From contig JAQGDQ010001383.1 in assembly GCA_030141605.1 (NCBI GenBank), forward strand, positions 1 to 43,438: a stretch of DNA of 43,438 bases, in the 5' to 3' direction. The notes beneath the pieces were generated by a model. That model saw nothing but the letters and a program-made list of their open reading frames with translations. It was not told the origin of the DNA and made no database searches. This DNA is from Tubiluchus corallicola (Eukaryota; Priapulida; Priapulimorpha; Priapulimorphida; Tubiluchidae). A program made the translations under genes and the position numbers. Positions 1 to 10,075 of the stretch are shown here, piece by piece (the stretch's first letter is position 1; each line of letters opens with the position of its first letter).

Positions 1-440
1 GTCCACATCACTGTGCGATGAAATGTACACCCAATGCGTAATTCTACGGAACTTCGAGTTCTGATGCAAAATACTTTCACCTGCACATGCGCTAGAATAA
101 ATTTTCACATCCTTAAATCTAATTTCCTCTCTGAGAATGTGTGCTGTTTTCCTAGATTTAAACCCGCCAAATTCTTAGCACTACCTTAATAATCTTTTTC
201 CCATTGGTACATTAAGTGCATATGACATGCCGGAAATTTTCAAATAACTTTCAAAAACTTTAAATTAAGTTTTGTTGGCTGCAGGAAACTGTGTTTAATC
301 AGATGCCGTGACGACGTCCTAGCTTCCGTCAAAATCAATTAGACTACAGTATTACGCAACACACCTCAACACACGTGGAAAGATTTACGAGTACCAACAG
401 GATAGGGCTACTAAACAGATATTTACCCTACCCTGGGTAA
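1..440. other. non-coding stretch, nothing recognised
   Basis: AT-rich sequence with no convincing reading frame, splice-bounded exon or repeat that I can recognise. It lies downstream of the minus-strand glycosyltransferase gene and left of a SINE. Confidence 0.5.
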
Positions 441-454
441 GGGTAAATGGAAGT

Positions 455-780
455 CACGTGAGACCGTCACATGTTATAGGTCGCATGCAATAGACTGGCG
501 GTTCGAATCTCACTTAAGGAAAACTTTCATTTAGTTAGGGTTAGCAGCCAGTGATAGGGATGAACATTATTTGGTGAAGTGCAGTTAACAACTAGTGTTA
601 GGGTTGACCGTCACTTGGAGGAGTTCCATTATTTGGATGGCTGAGTTAGGGATAGCAGCTAGAGTAAAATTTAGGGTTAGGTTTGGACATTATTTGGGCA
701 GTTCCATTATCTGGAGGTTGTTAGGGTTAGGAATTGAGTCGCCCCATTAATTTGAAAGGTTTAGGGTCCCTAAACCACAC
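455..780 (+). repeat. tRNA-derived SINE (copy A)
   Basis: A pol III B-box-like motif GGTTCGAATC sits at 500-509. It is followed by TTAAGG, then CTTTCAT, then a body full of degenerate GTTAGGG motifs. The order B-box, TTAAGG, CTTTCAT, GTTAGGG is shared with the minus-strand element at 5440-5830, so the two belong to one family. The A-box is not clear, and both ends are estimated. SINEs of this kind are mobilised in trans by LINE proteins. It has no coding capacity. Confidence 0.65.
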
Positions 781-1549
781 AGTGTTCCTCAGCTCGTTTA
801 TAGGGCGTTTGTGTCTGCCTTTAATGACTTTGAGAATCAGAGTAGGTTGCCCATAAAGATGGCGTCAAATACACTTAACCTTTGACCTACAACATCTGTG
901 CGTGCGCACAATGAAACAGCAAAAGTATTATTAGCATGACGTGCGTGATTATTTTGCCATAAAAATATATCTAAGAAATTTTGCACGAAAACGTCCAAAA
1001 AATGATAGAGTTGGTTTTCACTTCATTTTGATGTAACTGATGGACTTTGATTTTTCGTAAGCGCATCCTGGCCAGCGGTAAGTGCATGTTAGATTATGAA
1101 CGCTCATAATGAGAGAGAGCCCAAACAGGCAATGATCGTGAATTTAAAAGATCTTACTAACTGCAAGAGGCGCTTTAATTACATTTTATTGCACTTTAAT
1201 TACCGAATCTTTTTAATACTTTTCGCAAACATTAAAATAAGCTTAACATTCTAAGAGCGTGCAAATCAGCTGGTTTAGTTTGCAGTTTTACAATTTATTA
1301 CAATACAATACAAAAAACTACGCAGACTACACAGACAGGAAACCCGTACATGAGGTTTATATGCTCTTCATATACATCAATTGGGACTAAATATTTTAAA
1401 ACGAAATATTTTACTCTAACTTGTTAAATGTAATAAATCCATTATGACTGGCAACCAGCTTGTTAGAAAATGTGTTAGTAAAAAACACCATAAATGCAAG
1501 AATAAACACCATCATTCTGTAAATTAAAAGGCAGCCTTTATAGGAAAAG
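781..1549. other. 3' flank of GT8 gene
   Basis: No gene seen. On the minus strand an AATAAA polyadenylation hexamer lies at 1294-1299, about 250 bases beyond the stop of the glycosyltransferase at 1550. It is a reasonable but unproven 3' end for that transcript. Confidence 0.35.
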
Positions 1550-2761
1550 TTAACTCGTACTTTCACGGATTCCACGGATTAAATAATCCACGACCAACAG
1601 ACACTGATCTAAATCACGCTCTGCTGGCGTGCCTGGATTACTCCGAAGATATTCAAGTTTTTTCAAGACTGAGTTTTTTGTGTCATCTATATCAAGTTTC
1701 ATAAACATGTTGAAGATTTGCACGTATAACCAGCGACAAGCAAAATGATTACCAGCATAGTCTGTTAAGTTATACACTGGTTCCCAATGAAAAGCGGCCC
1801 CTGCTCCGTGAAAAATGCCAATTCCACGATTCTTAACGTCCTCACAAAAACCTAGTGTGACATACGTCCAGATAAGATTCCATCCACCTGGAAGAAAGTA
1901 CAATCTCTCGGGGTTTTCTTCGAAGTACACATCACACGTATTTTGATCAACTAAGCAGAAACGAAACGTTTTTCCTTTCCCACAGTCACTCTTGTATTTT
2001 TTGAAGAACTTTATTATTTCGCTTTGCCAATTGGAATTGCGAATTTTCTCCAAATTCATTAAAACTACGCCAGAGTTCACACCCATCCACCATTCTTTCA
2101 TCAGCGTTGGTGGATCACTTGTGACATTAACCGTTTTATCTGTCTGAAGCTGTGTGGACCTGCTAAGCAAATAATTCCAATGTGTGCCTGGAAAGTCAAA
2201 AGCAAGAGCCATCATTTGGTCGTCAGTCATGTTCTCGAAGTGAAGCCACAGTTCTTCAAGTGGTTTGGTAAAAATTACATCCATGTCTAGCTTTAGAACT
2301 TGCCTAATGTTTGGCAGGACTTTGTGGAGAAACATCCAGGCTGTGGTTCCAGGCTTCCCTGCAGACAACCAACTCTCTTCTGTCGGATACCACGGTTTGT
2401 GGAACGTCACATCAAAGGATTTCACAATTTTCCAGAATTTAAATATTGAAGACAATTTCTTTTGCATGTAAGCGTTATCAACTATAACATGAAAATGAAT
2501 AAAGCGTGATGTCATCATAAGAGCAGATTTTAAAAGGACTTCTGCTTCTAGGATTAATTTCTGCTTATTTCCATATGCGGTGAGAGCAACATGGATTGTT
2601 GTGGGCTTTTGCTGCAAGCTCAAGGTTTCACGTTTTACAGAATCCACTGTTAGGTATATTTTGGTGTCAAACACGTAAGTGAGACAAAAAATAACACTAA
2701 ACAAAACCGCAATAATTCCCACATAATGGCATTTTCTCGATCTAACTGCATTTTTCAACAT
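1550..2761 (-). CDS. single-exon GT8 glycosyltransferase, glucoside-xylosyltransferase-like
   Basis: The start is taken at the ATG at 2761, the first in the frame. The frame is open further up to 2788, but only from a GTG, with an in-frame TAG just beyond. The product is 403 residues. It has a short basic N-terminus and one membrane segment at about residues 12-31, as in a type II Golgi enzyme, then a stem and a GT-A fold. Family 8 landmarks in order are DMD (159-161, the metal-binding DxD), GVNSGVVLMN (227-236), VDQN (near 272) and IFHG (His near 318). These match glucoside or xyloside xylosyltransferases (GXYLT/XXYLT group), which transfer a sugar from a UDP donor to glycoprotein glycans in the Golgi; the actual donor and acceptor are inferred. 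There are no introns, unlike the related six-exon gene at 26780-39981, so it may be a retrocopy. The frame is unbroken and probably functional. Confidence 0.87.
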   Translation of the reverse strand: MLKNAVRSRKCHYVGIIAVLFSVIFCLTYVFDTKIYLTVDSVKRETLSLQQKPTTIHVALTAYGNKQKLILEAEVLLKSALMMTSRFIHFHVIVDNAYMQKKLSSIFKFWKIVKSFDVTFHKPWYPTEESWLSAGKPGTTAWMFLHKVLPNIRQVLKLDMDVIFTKPLEELWLHFENMTDDQMMALAFDFPGTHWNYLLSRSTQLQTDKTVNVTSDPPTLMKEWWMGVNSGVVLMNLEKIRNSNWQSEIIKFFKKYKSDCGKGKTFRFCLVDQNTCDVYFEENPERLYFLPGGWNLIWTYVTLGFCEDVKNRGIGIFHGAGAAFHWEPVYNLTDYAGNHFACRWLYVQIFNMFMKLDIDDTKNSVLKKLEYLRSNPGTPAERDLDQCLLVVDYLIRGIRESTS

Positions 2762-3224
2762 TTTGTATGATATCTTTCGTGCGACCACTAGTATTAACTA
2801 AGTTGGGATGTGAAAATACATAGCGCATTTCCCACAAAGTTAATTCTCGTCACGCTACTAGGCCCATTATAGTTTATGCTCGCACCTGTGGGTCGCTTGT
2901 CTTTTTCCACACACAACCTTGATCAATTCTTCAATTAATCGAATGACTCATTCACACTCCTGAATGCTTAAAGACATTTGATTTTGCATCAGATCATTTG
3001 CCCGACTCCGAGAGCTTAGGTCAAGTTGATAGGGCTATGACAATGTCCCACACAACTGAAACCACGAGATATTGCGTTGTGATTATAAATCTTTGTCTCT
3101 CGAGTCATCAAGCTGGCTCCCGCAATAAGACTTTCAGTGAGAATACACCAAGTTTTTTTAAGCAATTTAGTGTCTTAACGAATATGTGCTTTAGAAACTC
3201 TTTGAACATTAAAGCAACTCGATA
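2762..3224. other. 5' flank of GT8 gene
   Basis: Sequence upstream of the minus-strand glycosyltransferase. It should include its promoter, but I see no clear TATA box or other defined element. A 78-codon plus-strand frame at 2998-3234 has no recognisable similarity and is taken as chance. Confidence 0.35.
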
Positions 3225-3955
3225 TATAATTTAAATTGATGAAAGATTTATTATAACCACGTTTACAATTTAGATCAGTGTTATACGATACTTTACAAAG
3301 CTTTACTTATGCGCTGGTGGGCGCTTACAATTAAACGGTTAATTCCGAAGAAATAATCCTGATCATCAATTGAGTTACAAGTTGCAATGTTTGCACTAAT
3401 GGTGCCAAAGTTGCTAAGTTATTACAATCAAAATATGTAGTTACAGAAACAGAGAATAACAATAAAACCATCTAACTTGTGGCCTGGCCAACCTAACAAT
3501 CGTTATTGGCCAGATCCTAACTCCTGAACCAGACTCTCAGCATTAGAGATTTGTCTTCTCAGAAGATGGCCTCGCAGTCTGATCGGTAACGCACTCCTCT
3601 GCAATTCAGCACCCACTCTCTCTGTCTTTGTGTGTGTGTGTTCGAACTCTGAACTCTCACTCTCCTTATGAAGCGAAAGTCATTAAGCTTGAGATTGCGC
3701 CGAGGTCACCCGATATTGCACTATCGAGGTCACCCGATATTGCACCATCGAGGTCACCCGATATTGAACCATCGAGGTCACCCGATATTGCACCATCTGA
3801 CCTCCTGCAGATGACATCCGTGACACTCCAGGTAATTTAAATTACTGGAGGTCGCAACTCTATTGCCTTGGACCTTGAAATATCGCCTGGGAGGTCAAAT
3901 TAACCATCAGTAAATGACTTGTACTACTGTTATTGGCAGGTGTTGACAATTGAGC
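3225..3955 (-). repeat. LTR-like dispersed repeat, copy 1
   Basis: This block matches the block at 28925-29508 in the same orientation. Shared segments include ATGCGCTG.TGGGCGCTTAC, CCAACCTAACAATCGTTATTGGCCAGA, GAACTCTGAACT and ATCAGTAAATGAC-like sequence. Read on the minus strand, the copies end near an AATAAA and a terminal AACA, and copy 2 begins TGTTAA, as LTRs often do. No internal retrotransposon region sits next to either copy, so these would be solo LTRs or another class of repeat. Copy 1 carries an extra 24-bp tandem array at 3701-3796. Confidence 0.5.
3701..3796 (+). repeat. 24-bp tandem repeat, 4 copies
   Basis: Four consecutive 24-base units start with CGAGGTCACCCGATATTG and differ at only a few positions. 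The array is inside the LTR-like repeat copy 1 and is absent from copy 2, so it expanded after the copies separated. The overlapping frame translates to an SPDIAPSR-type repeat, which I take as an artefact. Confidence 0.9.
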
Positions 3956-4185
3956 ATTGGAAAGTTTTAGTTGTTTTTTTAAAAGGGAAAATTTTAACCT
4001 TCTGTAACCTTCGCGTAAGTTGCCACGCCCACACAAATCTCTCAACCAATGAGAAATGTATTACTTTACTAGCACGCGTCTTCTGGCCTGCAATGTGGAT
4101 CCGGGTTGAGCTAATCTTCTGAGTACGTTGTGATGTTCTTTCAACACTTTTATCTGTTTCGGTTTCAATTTCACGTTTCTGCGTC

Positions 4186-5285
4186 GTTTCAAGAGTTTCA
4201 AGAGTTTATTCATTTCCACATTGCATCTTACAATTATCATTAAAATACAGATAATTATCCATTTAAGTAAATATAAATATAAATATAAATAAATGCAGTA
4301 TTATCGAAAAATCACAAAATGCAGCATATACATGTGCAAATTACATTACAGAATAATTGTGATGCCTACAGTTTGAGCCTAAAAGCATAGCTTGGCAGGC
4401 CAAACTGTACGTGGAAATCTTAAAAAAAAGATTAGTAATTGAAATAATGAATAATGATAATATATACATTAAAGTGGGGGGGGGGGGATAGTGAATGATG
4501 AAATGGAGCGAGAACTAAGAAAAACTGTGATCATGATTATAAAGTGTTCGGTAACCTGTTGAGCATAGTCACGTTATATTAAAATTACTGTGGAAAAAGA
4601 ATGCAGGTGATTACCATTATCAAATAGTGTTACTCTTAATACTTTTGAAATATTTCTTTTCTGACGGTTTTTTTAAAAGTTGAAAGGGAGTGATTACATT
4701 TTGAATTGCGGCTTAGTCTGTTCCGTAGGACTGGTCCCATATAGCTAATGAAATGTTTCGCCATATTTGTTCTACAACGTCTTTGTGTATATTCATTATG
4801 TCTGGTATTGTATTTTTTTACATTTATCTTGACTGGATTTTCAAAAAAAGTTGGAAATAAGTTGTTGTTGGTTCTATACATGTATATACATCCAGAAGTA
4901 ATATTTGACATTGCTTAAAATGTGTAGTAGTAATTGTGCTCCTTTTGTCTAGTTTGAATATGACACGTAAAACTCTTGTAAAGCCCCATGTTGTGCAGTA
5001 ATTTAAATATGATAATATTAAACTGTTGTATAATGTTAGAAGATGTTCGGTGTTCAGAAAGTTTTTAATATATGAGATGATACCTATATTTTTTGATATT
5101 TTCAATCTGATCATGAATATATGTGGTCGCCAGTCTAGATGCTCATTCAGTATTAATCCTAGAAATTTCAGTTCTTTTACACGTGTAATTCTTTTATGGT
5201 CTATTATTAAATCGTGGTTCGCCTGAATTGGTTTATTTCGGGATCTAAACAGAATGTATTTTGCTTATCTCATTTTTGGGGAAGA
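4186..5285 (-). mobile_element. LINE relic, C-terminal part of reverse-transcriptase ORF plus 3' end
   Basis: The minus strand encodes the end of a non-LTR retrotransposon ORF2 in two frames. From about 5280 the frame runs through FLGLILNEHLDWRPHI and then KISKNIGI and LYNSLILSYLNYC, which is the typical region after the RT core. A frame change near 5000-4900 leads into the usual ORF2 C-terminus, with NTRHNEYTQRR, GPVLRNRL and LSTFKKTVRKE, stopping at 4636. The 3' untranslated part ends at about 4204-4217 with a GGAAATGAATAAAC motif, then a short tandem tail (CTCTTGAAA units, 4186-4207). It is 5'-truncated and dead. The clade looks CR1/Jockey-like, without certainty. Confidence 0.8.
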
Positions 5286-5439
5286 AAGACCATCTGCAGC
5301 ACTTTGTGTGGAAATATAGCACTTCTCATGTGAATGCTGTAGTCCTTTTTTTGTCGCAAATCGTCAATATTTTAAATATTTATTCATTTCCAAACAAATA
5401 AAACTGTACTTATTCTACATTTAACACCTGAACTTATCT

Positions 5440-5830
5440 CAACAAATTAGGGTTAGGGTTATTACTACTTTATACAAAGGAGTGAAAAATTAATTAACCA
5501 ATCCAGAGCGGAAATAACGTAAACTGCACAGAGAATGGAAATAATGCTAAAGAGCACAGAGATGTAAATAAACTACAAAAGAATAAAAAAGAACATAAAA
5601 AATTAAATAAAAGCACACACAGAGAGATGGAAATAACCTTAACCATAGACAAAAATAACCCTAAACCTAGCTCTAGCTGTAAACCTAGATATAACCCAAA
5701 TTTAGTAACCCTAACTTCTTGATATGAAAGCTCCCTTAATTGGGATTCGAACCAGCGACCACCTAGCTCTGACCCTAGGGGAAAATAACCCAAGCCTGCG
5801 GGGTCGTAGCACCACCCAGAGTCACAACAT
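5440..5830 (-). repeat. tRNA-derived SINE (copy B)
   Basis: On the minus strand GGTTCGAATCCC (complement of 5742-5753) is a good pol III B-box. It is followed by AATTAAGG, CTTTCAT and a body with GTTAGGG-like motifs, as in copy A at 455-780. The tail reads CTCTGGATTGGTTAATTAA, then TTTTTCACTCCTT (complement of about 5476-5510). The same tail is fused to the truncated UGM copy at 13946. The 99-codon minus-strand frame inside it is not a gene. Confidence 0.7.
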
Positions 5831-6508
5831 TTTCCTACTTAAATTAATGACCGGTGCAAACGGAAAATATTGAAGGTTAGAAATCAGATTCTTTTAAATG
5901 CCAAACTAGAAAGATAAGTACGTGAAAACATGTTCATGTGTTATAGTTAACTCGTATTATTCTATATTTAAATGACTATTAAGAATGTTTGCACTAGGTG
6001 GCAGCACAACTGTCTTTTAAAGTGTGGTTCGGACGCTTAAATGAAGTTTCGATGACAAATGCCTAACTGACCTATCTAACCTAGAGTATCATAATTCTAG
6101 ACGGACAAAAATTTAAACAAGATATTAACATATTACAGCGGGGCAATATCTAAATGATGATGAACAAGTTAGTGCTTTCTTGCTGAGGTTCTGAATTTTT
6201 TTTAAAGTACAACAAACGAAAATTCTTTTACTTTTATCAGATATACAGTGAAAACGCTGTTGCAGTGCAACATAAGAGTTTTGTCATGAGCGCGATAAAC
6301 CAGGACACTAAAATATTTTTGTTAGGTTCTTCATTTTGTAATTTTACTCATTATTTTCTGATTTATCGGTTATTAATTGTCAGACAATATGTCATTATGA
6401 ATATTTGATATCACAATGAACTCAGTCATAAACGAATCCTGACCACATTTGAGCTCAGACAAAAACGCGAAATTGAATAGGAACAAATATATTTCAGTAA
6501 CAAAAAAT
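5831..6508. other. 3' flank of UGM gene, no gene seen
   Basis: AT-rich sequence between the SINE and the end of the minus-strand UGM-like gene. Short frames here lack similarity to anything I know. It probably contains the UGM 3' untranslated region. Confidence 0.4.
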
Positions 6509-7917
6509 CTACTTTCCAGGTTTTTTAGAAAACCCTGTAGTGTTAAACTTGCCATTGACCAGATGAGGGTGAAAATATGTTTCCTCCTCCAGTCCCAAGA
6601 CGATATTATTCACTGCTTCGACTCCTTGCATCATGCTATGATCTTGGTTCCCCACCTCGTATTTCCAGCCGCCAAAACGTCCCCGAGAGTAAATTCCCAT
6701 TTTTTTCAGAAGTGGCTGGATGGTGTCCAAAAATTTTGTGCGTGTAAGAAATGGTGTTAGATAGCCGTACTCCAGTCGTTTGTGCCACTTGCTGATAATA
6801 TTGTCGTTTGGGGATATTAGTCCTACATTTATGGCTCCATCTATTGCCGCTTGTACAATGTCACAGCGAACAGGCTTGACTTCTGTTTCACATATTTCAA
6901 ACAATAAAGACCATTGTTCCCCTGGTTTTGGCACCGTATGTGGAGAATAGTTGGACAAAATTGTCACCCTGTAAAACTCACAGTTATCTTCAGGAAAATA
7001 AAGCCAGCTGTGGTTTGGTACCTTCTCCTCTAGACCTAGTCCCACAATGTGGGTTGACGAATGCCATGGAATGTCCTTTTGCTCTTTCAGAACTGGTAGG
7101 TATTGACTGTCTCCTAGAAGTTTATCTGTTAATAAGTCCAGTGGCATTGTGTTGATTATATAATCGTAGGGCATTTCTTCACCTGATTTCATTGTTATAC
7201 GTTCGTTTTCAACATCAATAACATGAACTTCCTCGTTTAACCAACGGTTGTCATCAGGAAGAGAATTGTAAACTTGCTGCCATATTGCTCCAATCCCCCA
7301 AACAGCGGAAACCGAAATGTTACATTCGGACCCCAAGAAGCATCCTCTTTTCGATCACTGATGTTCTGGAGGATTGATTTCACGTCAATCGTAGCCACCC
7401 GCTCCCCGACCCAGTCTGCCGTCATCGCAGTAGGTCTGTAGCCCCAAACTTTGTAATTGTATGGATTCAAAAATATTTTGGCTAAGCCGTAACCGAAATT
7501 CTTGTCTATCCAATCTTGAAACGTGGCAGGTTTAGGGCTGCGATCTCGGTTGGCTTGTGCAGAGACTATGCCCTGTAAACAGTCGTTTAAATCCTGTTCT
7601 GGTAAGTAATGAATGTTTTTTTGAAAGGGGTAGGGAACAAACTTGTTCCTGCACCAAATGTAACATTCACGTTTATGAAGCAGCCAATCAGAGACGAACG
7701 TATCTAGGACGTCATTGAAGTACTGATAGTGTGAATAAATCACGTGACAGCCCATGTCCCAAACAAACCCATTTTGGTCGACTACTGAGGTAGCCAAGCC
7801 GCCAGCTCGATCACCTTGTTCCAAGATGACCCAGTCAGGATGATCCAGCTCCTGGAGTTTGATTCCAGCACCTATGCCAGTTGGACCTGCACCGATCACT
7901 ACAATCCTCTCGTCCAT
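6509..7917 (-). CDS. UDP-galactopyranose mutase-like flavoenzyme, with one frame break
   Basis: UGM interconverts UDP-galactopyranose and UDP-galactofuranose using reduced FAD. Counting across the break, the product is about 469 residues, close to eukaryotic UGMs (about 480-510). The N-terminal frame (7917 to about 7296) has the FAD dinucleotide motif GAGPTG (9-14), AGGL (38-41), a histidine-loop-like GCHVIYSH (57-63; most relatives have GGHV), VPYPFQKN (94-101), PYNYKVWGY and GERVA (171-175). The C-terminal frame (about 7298 to 6509) has GAIWQQV, WLYFPEDNC, SNYSPHT and the strongly diagnostic SRGRFGG then WKYEVGNQDHS (411-428). The two frames meet inside FPLFGG|IGAIW at a run of five G (complement of 7295-7299); one more base, or a -1 shift, would restore continuity. 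There are no introns. Compared with the copy at 13219, 12 bases are missing before WLYFPE. It is either a young pseudogene, a recoded gene or a homopolymer error. Confidence 0.88.
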
Positions 7918-9613
7918 TCTGCGTCAGACGAAAAGCTGCCAAATAGAAAAGAGAAACCTTTTTTCTGAGTTTGTTTAAATTTACTCACTACAGTTTCTTA
8001 TAAATACTGTGCTTATGTGTAACATCGCTAAAGAAACCTATGTTCAGCATTATTTTAAATGTAGCATTTTTTCATTAATTATTTATTGATACCCAATTCT
8101 CGCCTTCACTAATTTCGGATTGTATTTGTATTGTTGACTATAATAATCCTAACTTCTGTAAACGTCAGCTTCCGTGTGCTCTTCGATAATGAAATAATTA
8201 CATTCTGCGGACACGTTTCAGATAATCCAGGTAAAAAAGTCAAGTGAAAAAATTATAAAAAAGTCACAGGAAAAAACGAACGGAAAAACAAATAATCCCA
8301 GCCAAAATTGTGACTTTTCCGTGACTTTTATGAACAGTGTCTGACTTGTTATATCATTCGATTATCTATAATGAGTTTATCTCGCTTTCGCTCAGGTTAA
8401 GCTATATACAGAAAGAAATCCCTCGTTCATAAGATTTTCAATCTCCTTACCAGACAATTTTAGCAACAACATTCATCTTGAGGAAAACTCTTACGCAGTA
8501 ACGTATATTTTTTGCAGATATTACAAATAGTGTGCAGAAAATAAATGCTATAGCTTATATTTTTAGCTACATGAAGTAAATTTAGCGCGCGGTAATCTAT
8601 GTCCGACAGCACGCTTTCGTAAATTCTTGTTTTTGAGAATGCAGAAAAGTTTATTACCTCTTCATATTTAGTTTTCTACTGTTCTGACTCAAAGTCATCT
8701 ATTATCAATTTATGCCCACGAATCAAGAAATGGGTGGCACTCTCCCCATGTACAGAAAGAAAACAGAAAGAATAGACAAAAACTGACAAAACTGAAACCC
8801 CGAGAAGGAAAACGCTTTTTTTCAGTATTTGCATGTGGTATTGCCGCCATTCACAGCTTTGACATCATACAATCACTGAAATTTCTCAGAGAGGCTACAT
8901 GGCGTCAAGTTTCTTCAAAATTTATTTTTAATTTTTGGGAACAACAGTAAAATAATCACAATTTTATAAATTATAAATACAATAAATTATAATGTTGCTA
9001 ACGGTAGAAAAATGTAGGAAATAAATGTCATACATTTTATGTCAACCTCTGATATTTTTTTAAGTTCAAAAGGTTTGGCATTTCCCGACACTCAATAGTG
9101 CAGAAGGTGTGTAGTACAGGTTCAACAGCCACATGTAATAAATAACATAAATCTCATTTTAATTATTTGTTAAGTATAAAAAATACTTGAATCTGCACAT
9201 TGTTGCAATGTTTTTAAGTTTCTAACTGAAGTGTTATTTAATTTTTAATTGTGTATTTTTGTCAGCAACTCAATTCTTGAGGTAGCAATTACATATTACT
9301 TTTCCACTTTCTTTATTGTTGGATTTAATTAGTAAAAGCACAAATTGCTGCGAAAAAACAAAAAAGTTAAACCTGAGTCAGAGTCTGAGCCTGTTTCGTG
9401 GCGCAGTTCTATGCAAGTCTAATTCTGGCTACATTCGTCGTAAGTTATCCGAAACACTAATGGAACACTAACGTTAATAACAAAAAAATGTCCATTATTA
9501 GCTTTGGTAAAGAGAAATTAAATAGACCCAAAATAGCACCGTGACATTAAATGGCTAGCTAAGTTATCTAAGAGCCTAGAGAACAGGCAAATTTACAGAT
9601 TTAACTTTCTTAC
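7918..9613. other. intergenic or intronic, no gene seen
   Basis: AT-rich sequence upstream of the UGM-like gene and downstream of the orphan exon at 9614-9723. I see no recognisable coding segment or mobile element. A UGM promoter and any 5' untranslated exon would lie here, but nothing marks them. Confidence 0.4.
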
Positions 9614-9723
9614 TGAGTTCAACAGAAACTCCACAGGAGGTACAAAAGATCCAATTTCATCTAAAGAGTCAACAGCAGGATTGACAAGATCAGCCACAGT
9701 ATATGAAGGAACTTTATAGAGGC
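9614..9723 (-). CDS. orphan internal exon, unknown protein
   Basis: On the minus strand a pyrimidine-rich run ending in TTTGCAG precedes position 9723, and a TCA|GTAAGA donor follows 9614. The 110 bases between are open: two bases completing a codon, then 36 codons containing LYKVPSYTVADLVNP and SFVPPVEFLLNS. It therefore enters in phase 1 and leaves in phase 0. The same frame extends upstream to an ATG at 9784 and reads like a signal peptide, but that part looks like translated intron and acceptor tract. I do not recognise the protein and found no partner exons with certainty. Confidence 0.35.
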
Positions 9724-9948
9724 CTGCAAAGGTAACCGTTGGAAGTTCGTAGAGTAACAGAACGTACCATACCGTCTTTGCCATAGTGCATTTCAGTCCC
9801 CCTCACCAAAGGCCACTTCATGCGTAGAATATTGTCTTCATGAATGAGTACAACAAAACCTAAGTTAAATCCTCCTTTTGTTGTTTACAGAGCTTGAAAA
9901 GCAATTTGTACTGGCATCTTTTTCCCCAAAATTATTGGTCTTAGTGTA

Positions 9949-10075
9949 CTGTGTTGGGTGTGGTGTGTTTTGGTCAGGTGTGTGGTGCTGCGGCATGGTG
10001 TGGTGCTGTGTTGTGGTATGGTGTGGTAGGTGTGGTATGAGAGGGGGGTGGTTGTTTGGTGTGGTTTAGGTTGTT
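9949..10075 (+). repeat. GT-rich minisatellite-like tract
   Basis: About 125 bases consist almost only of G and T in this strand, built from variants of GGTGTGGTG and GGTATGGTGTGGT. A similar tract lies at 22895-23120. There is no regular period. Frames across it give Cys/Trp/Gly/Val-rich nonsense. Confidence 0.75.

Noticed and set aside
2762-2788. Upstream extension of the single-exon GT8 to 2788
   Set aside because: It begins with GTG. The first ATG in frame is at 2761, and a stop lies just upstream.
5494-5793. 99-codon frame rich in Leu and Phe
   Set aside because: Lies wholly within a SINE.
6928-7155. Plus-strand frame opposite UGM, and its equivalent at 13466-13705
   Set aside because: Antisense shadows of the UGM coding sequence.
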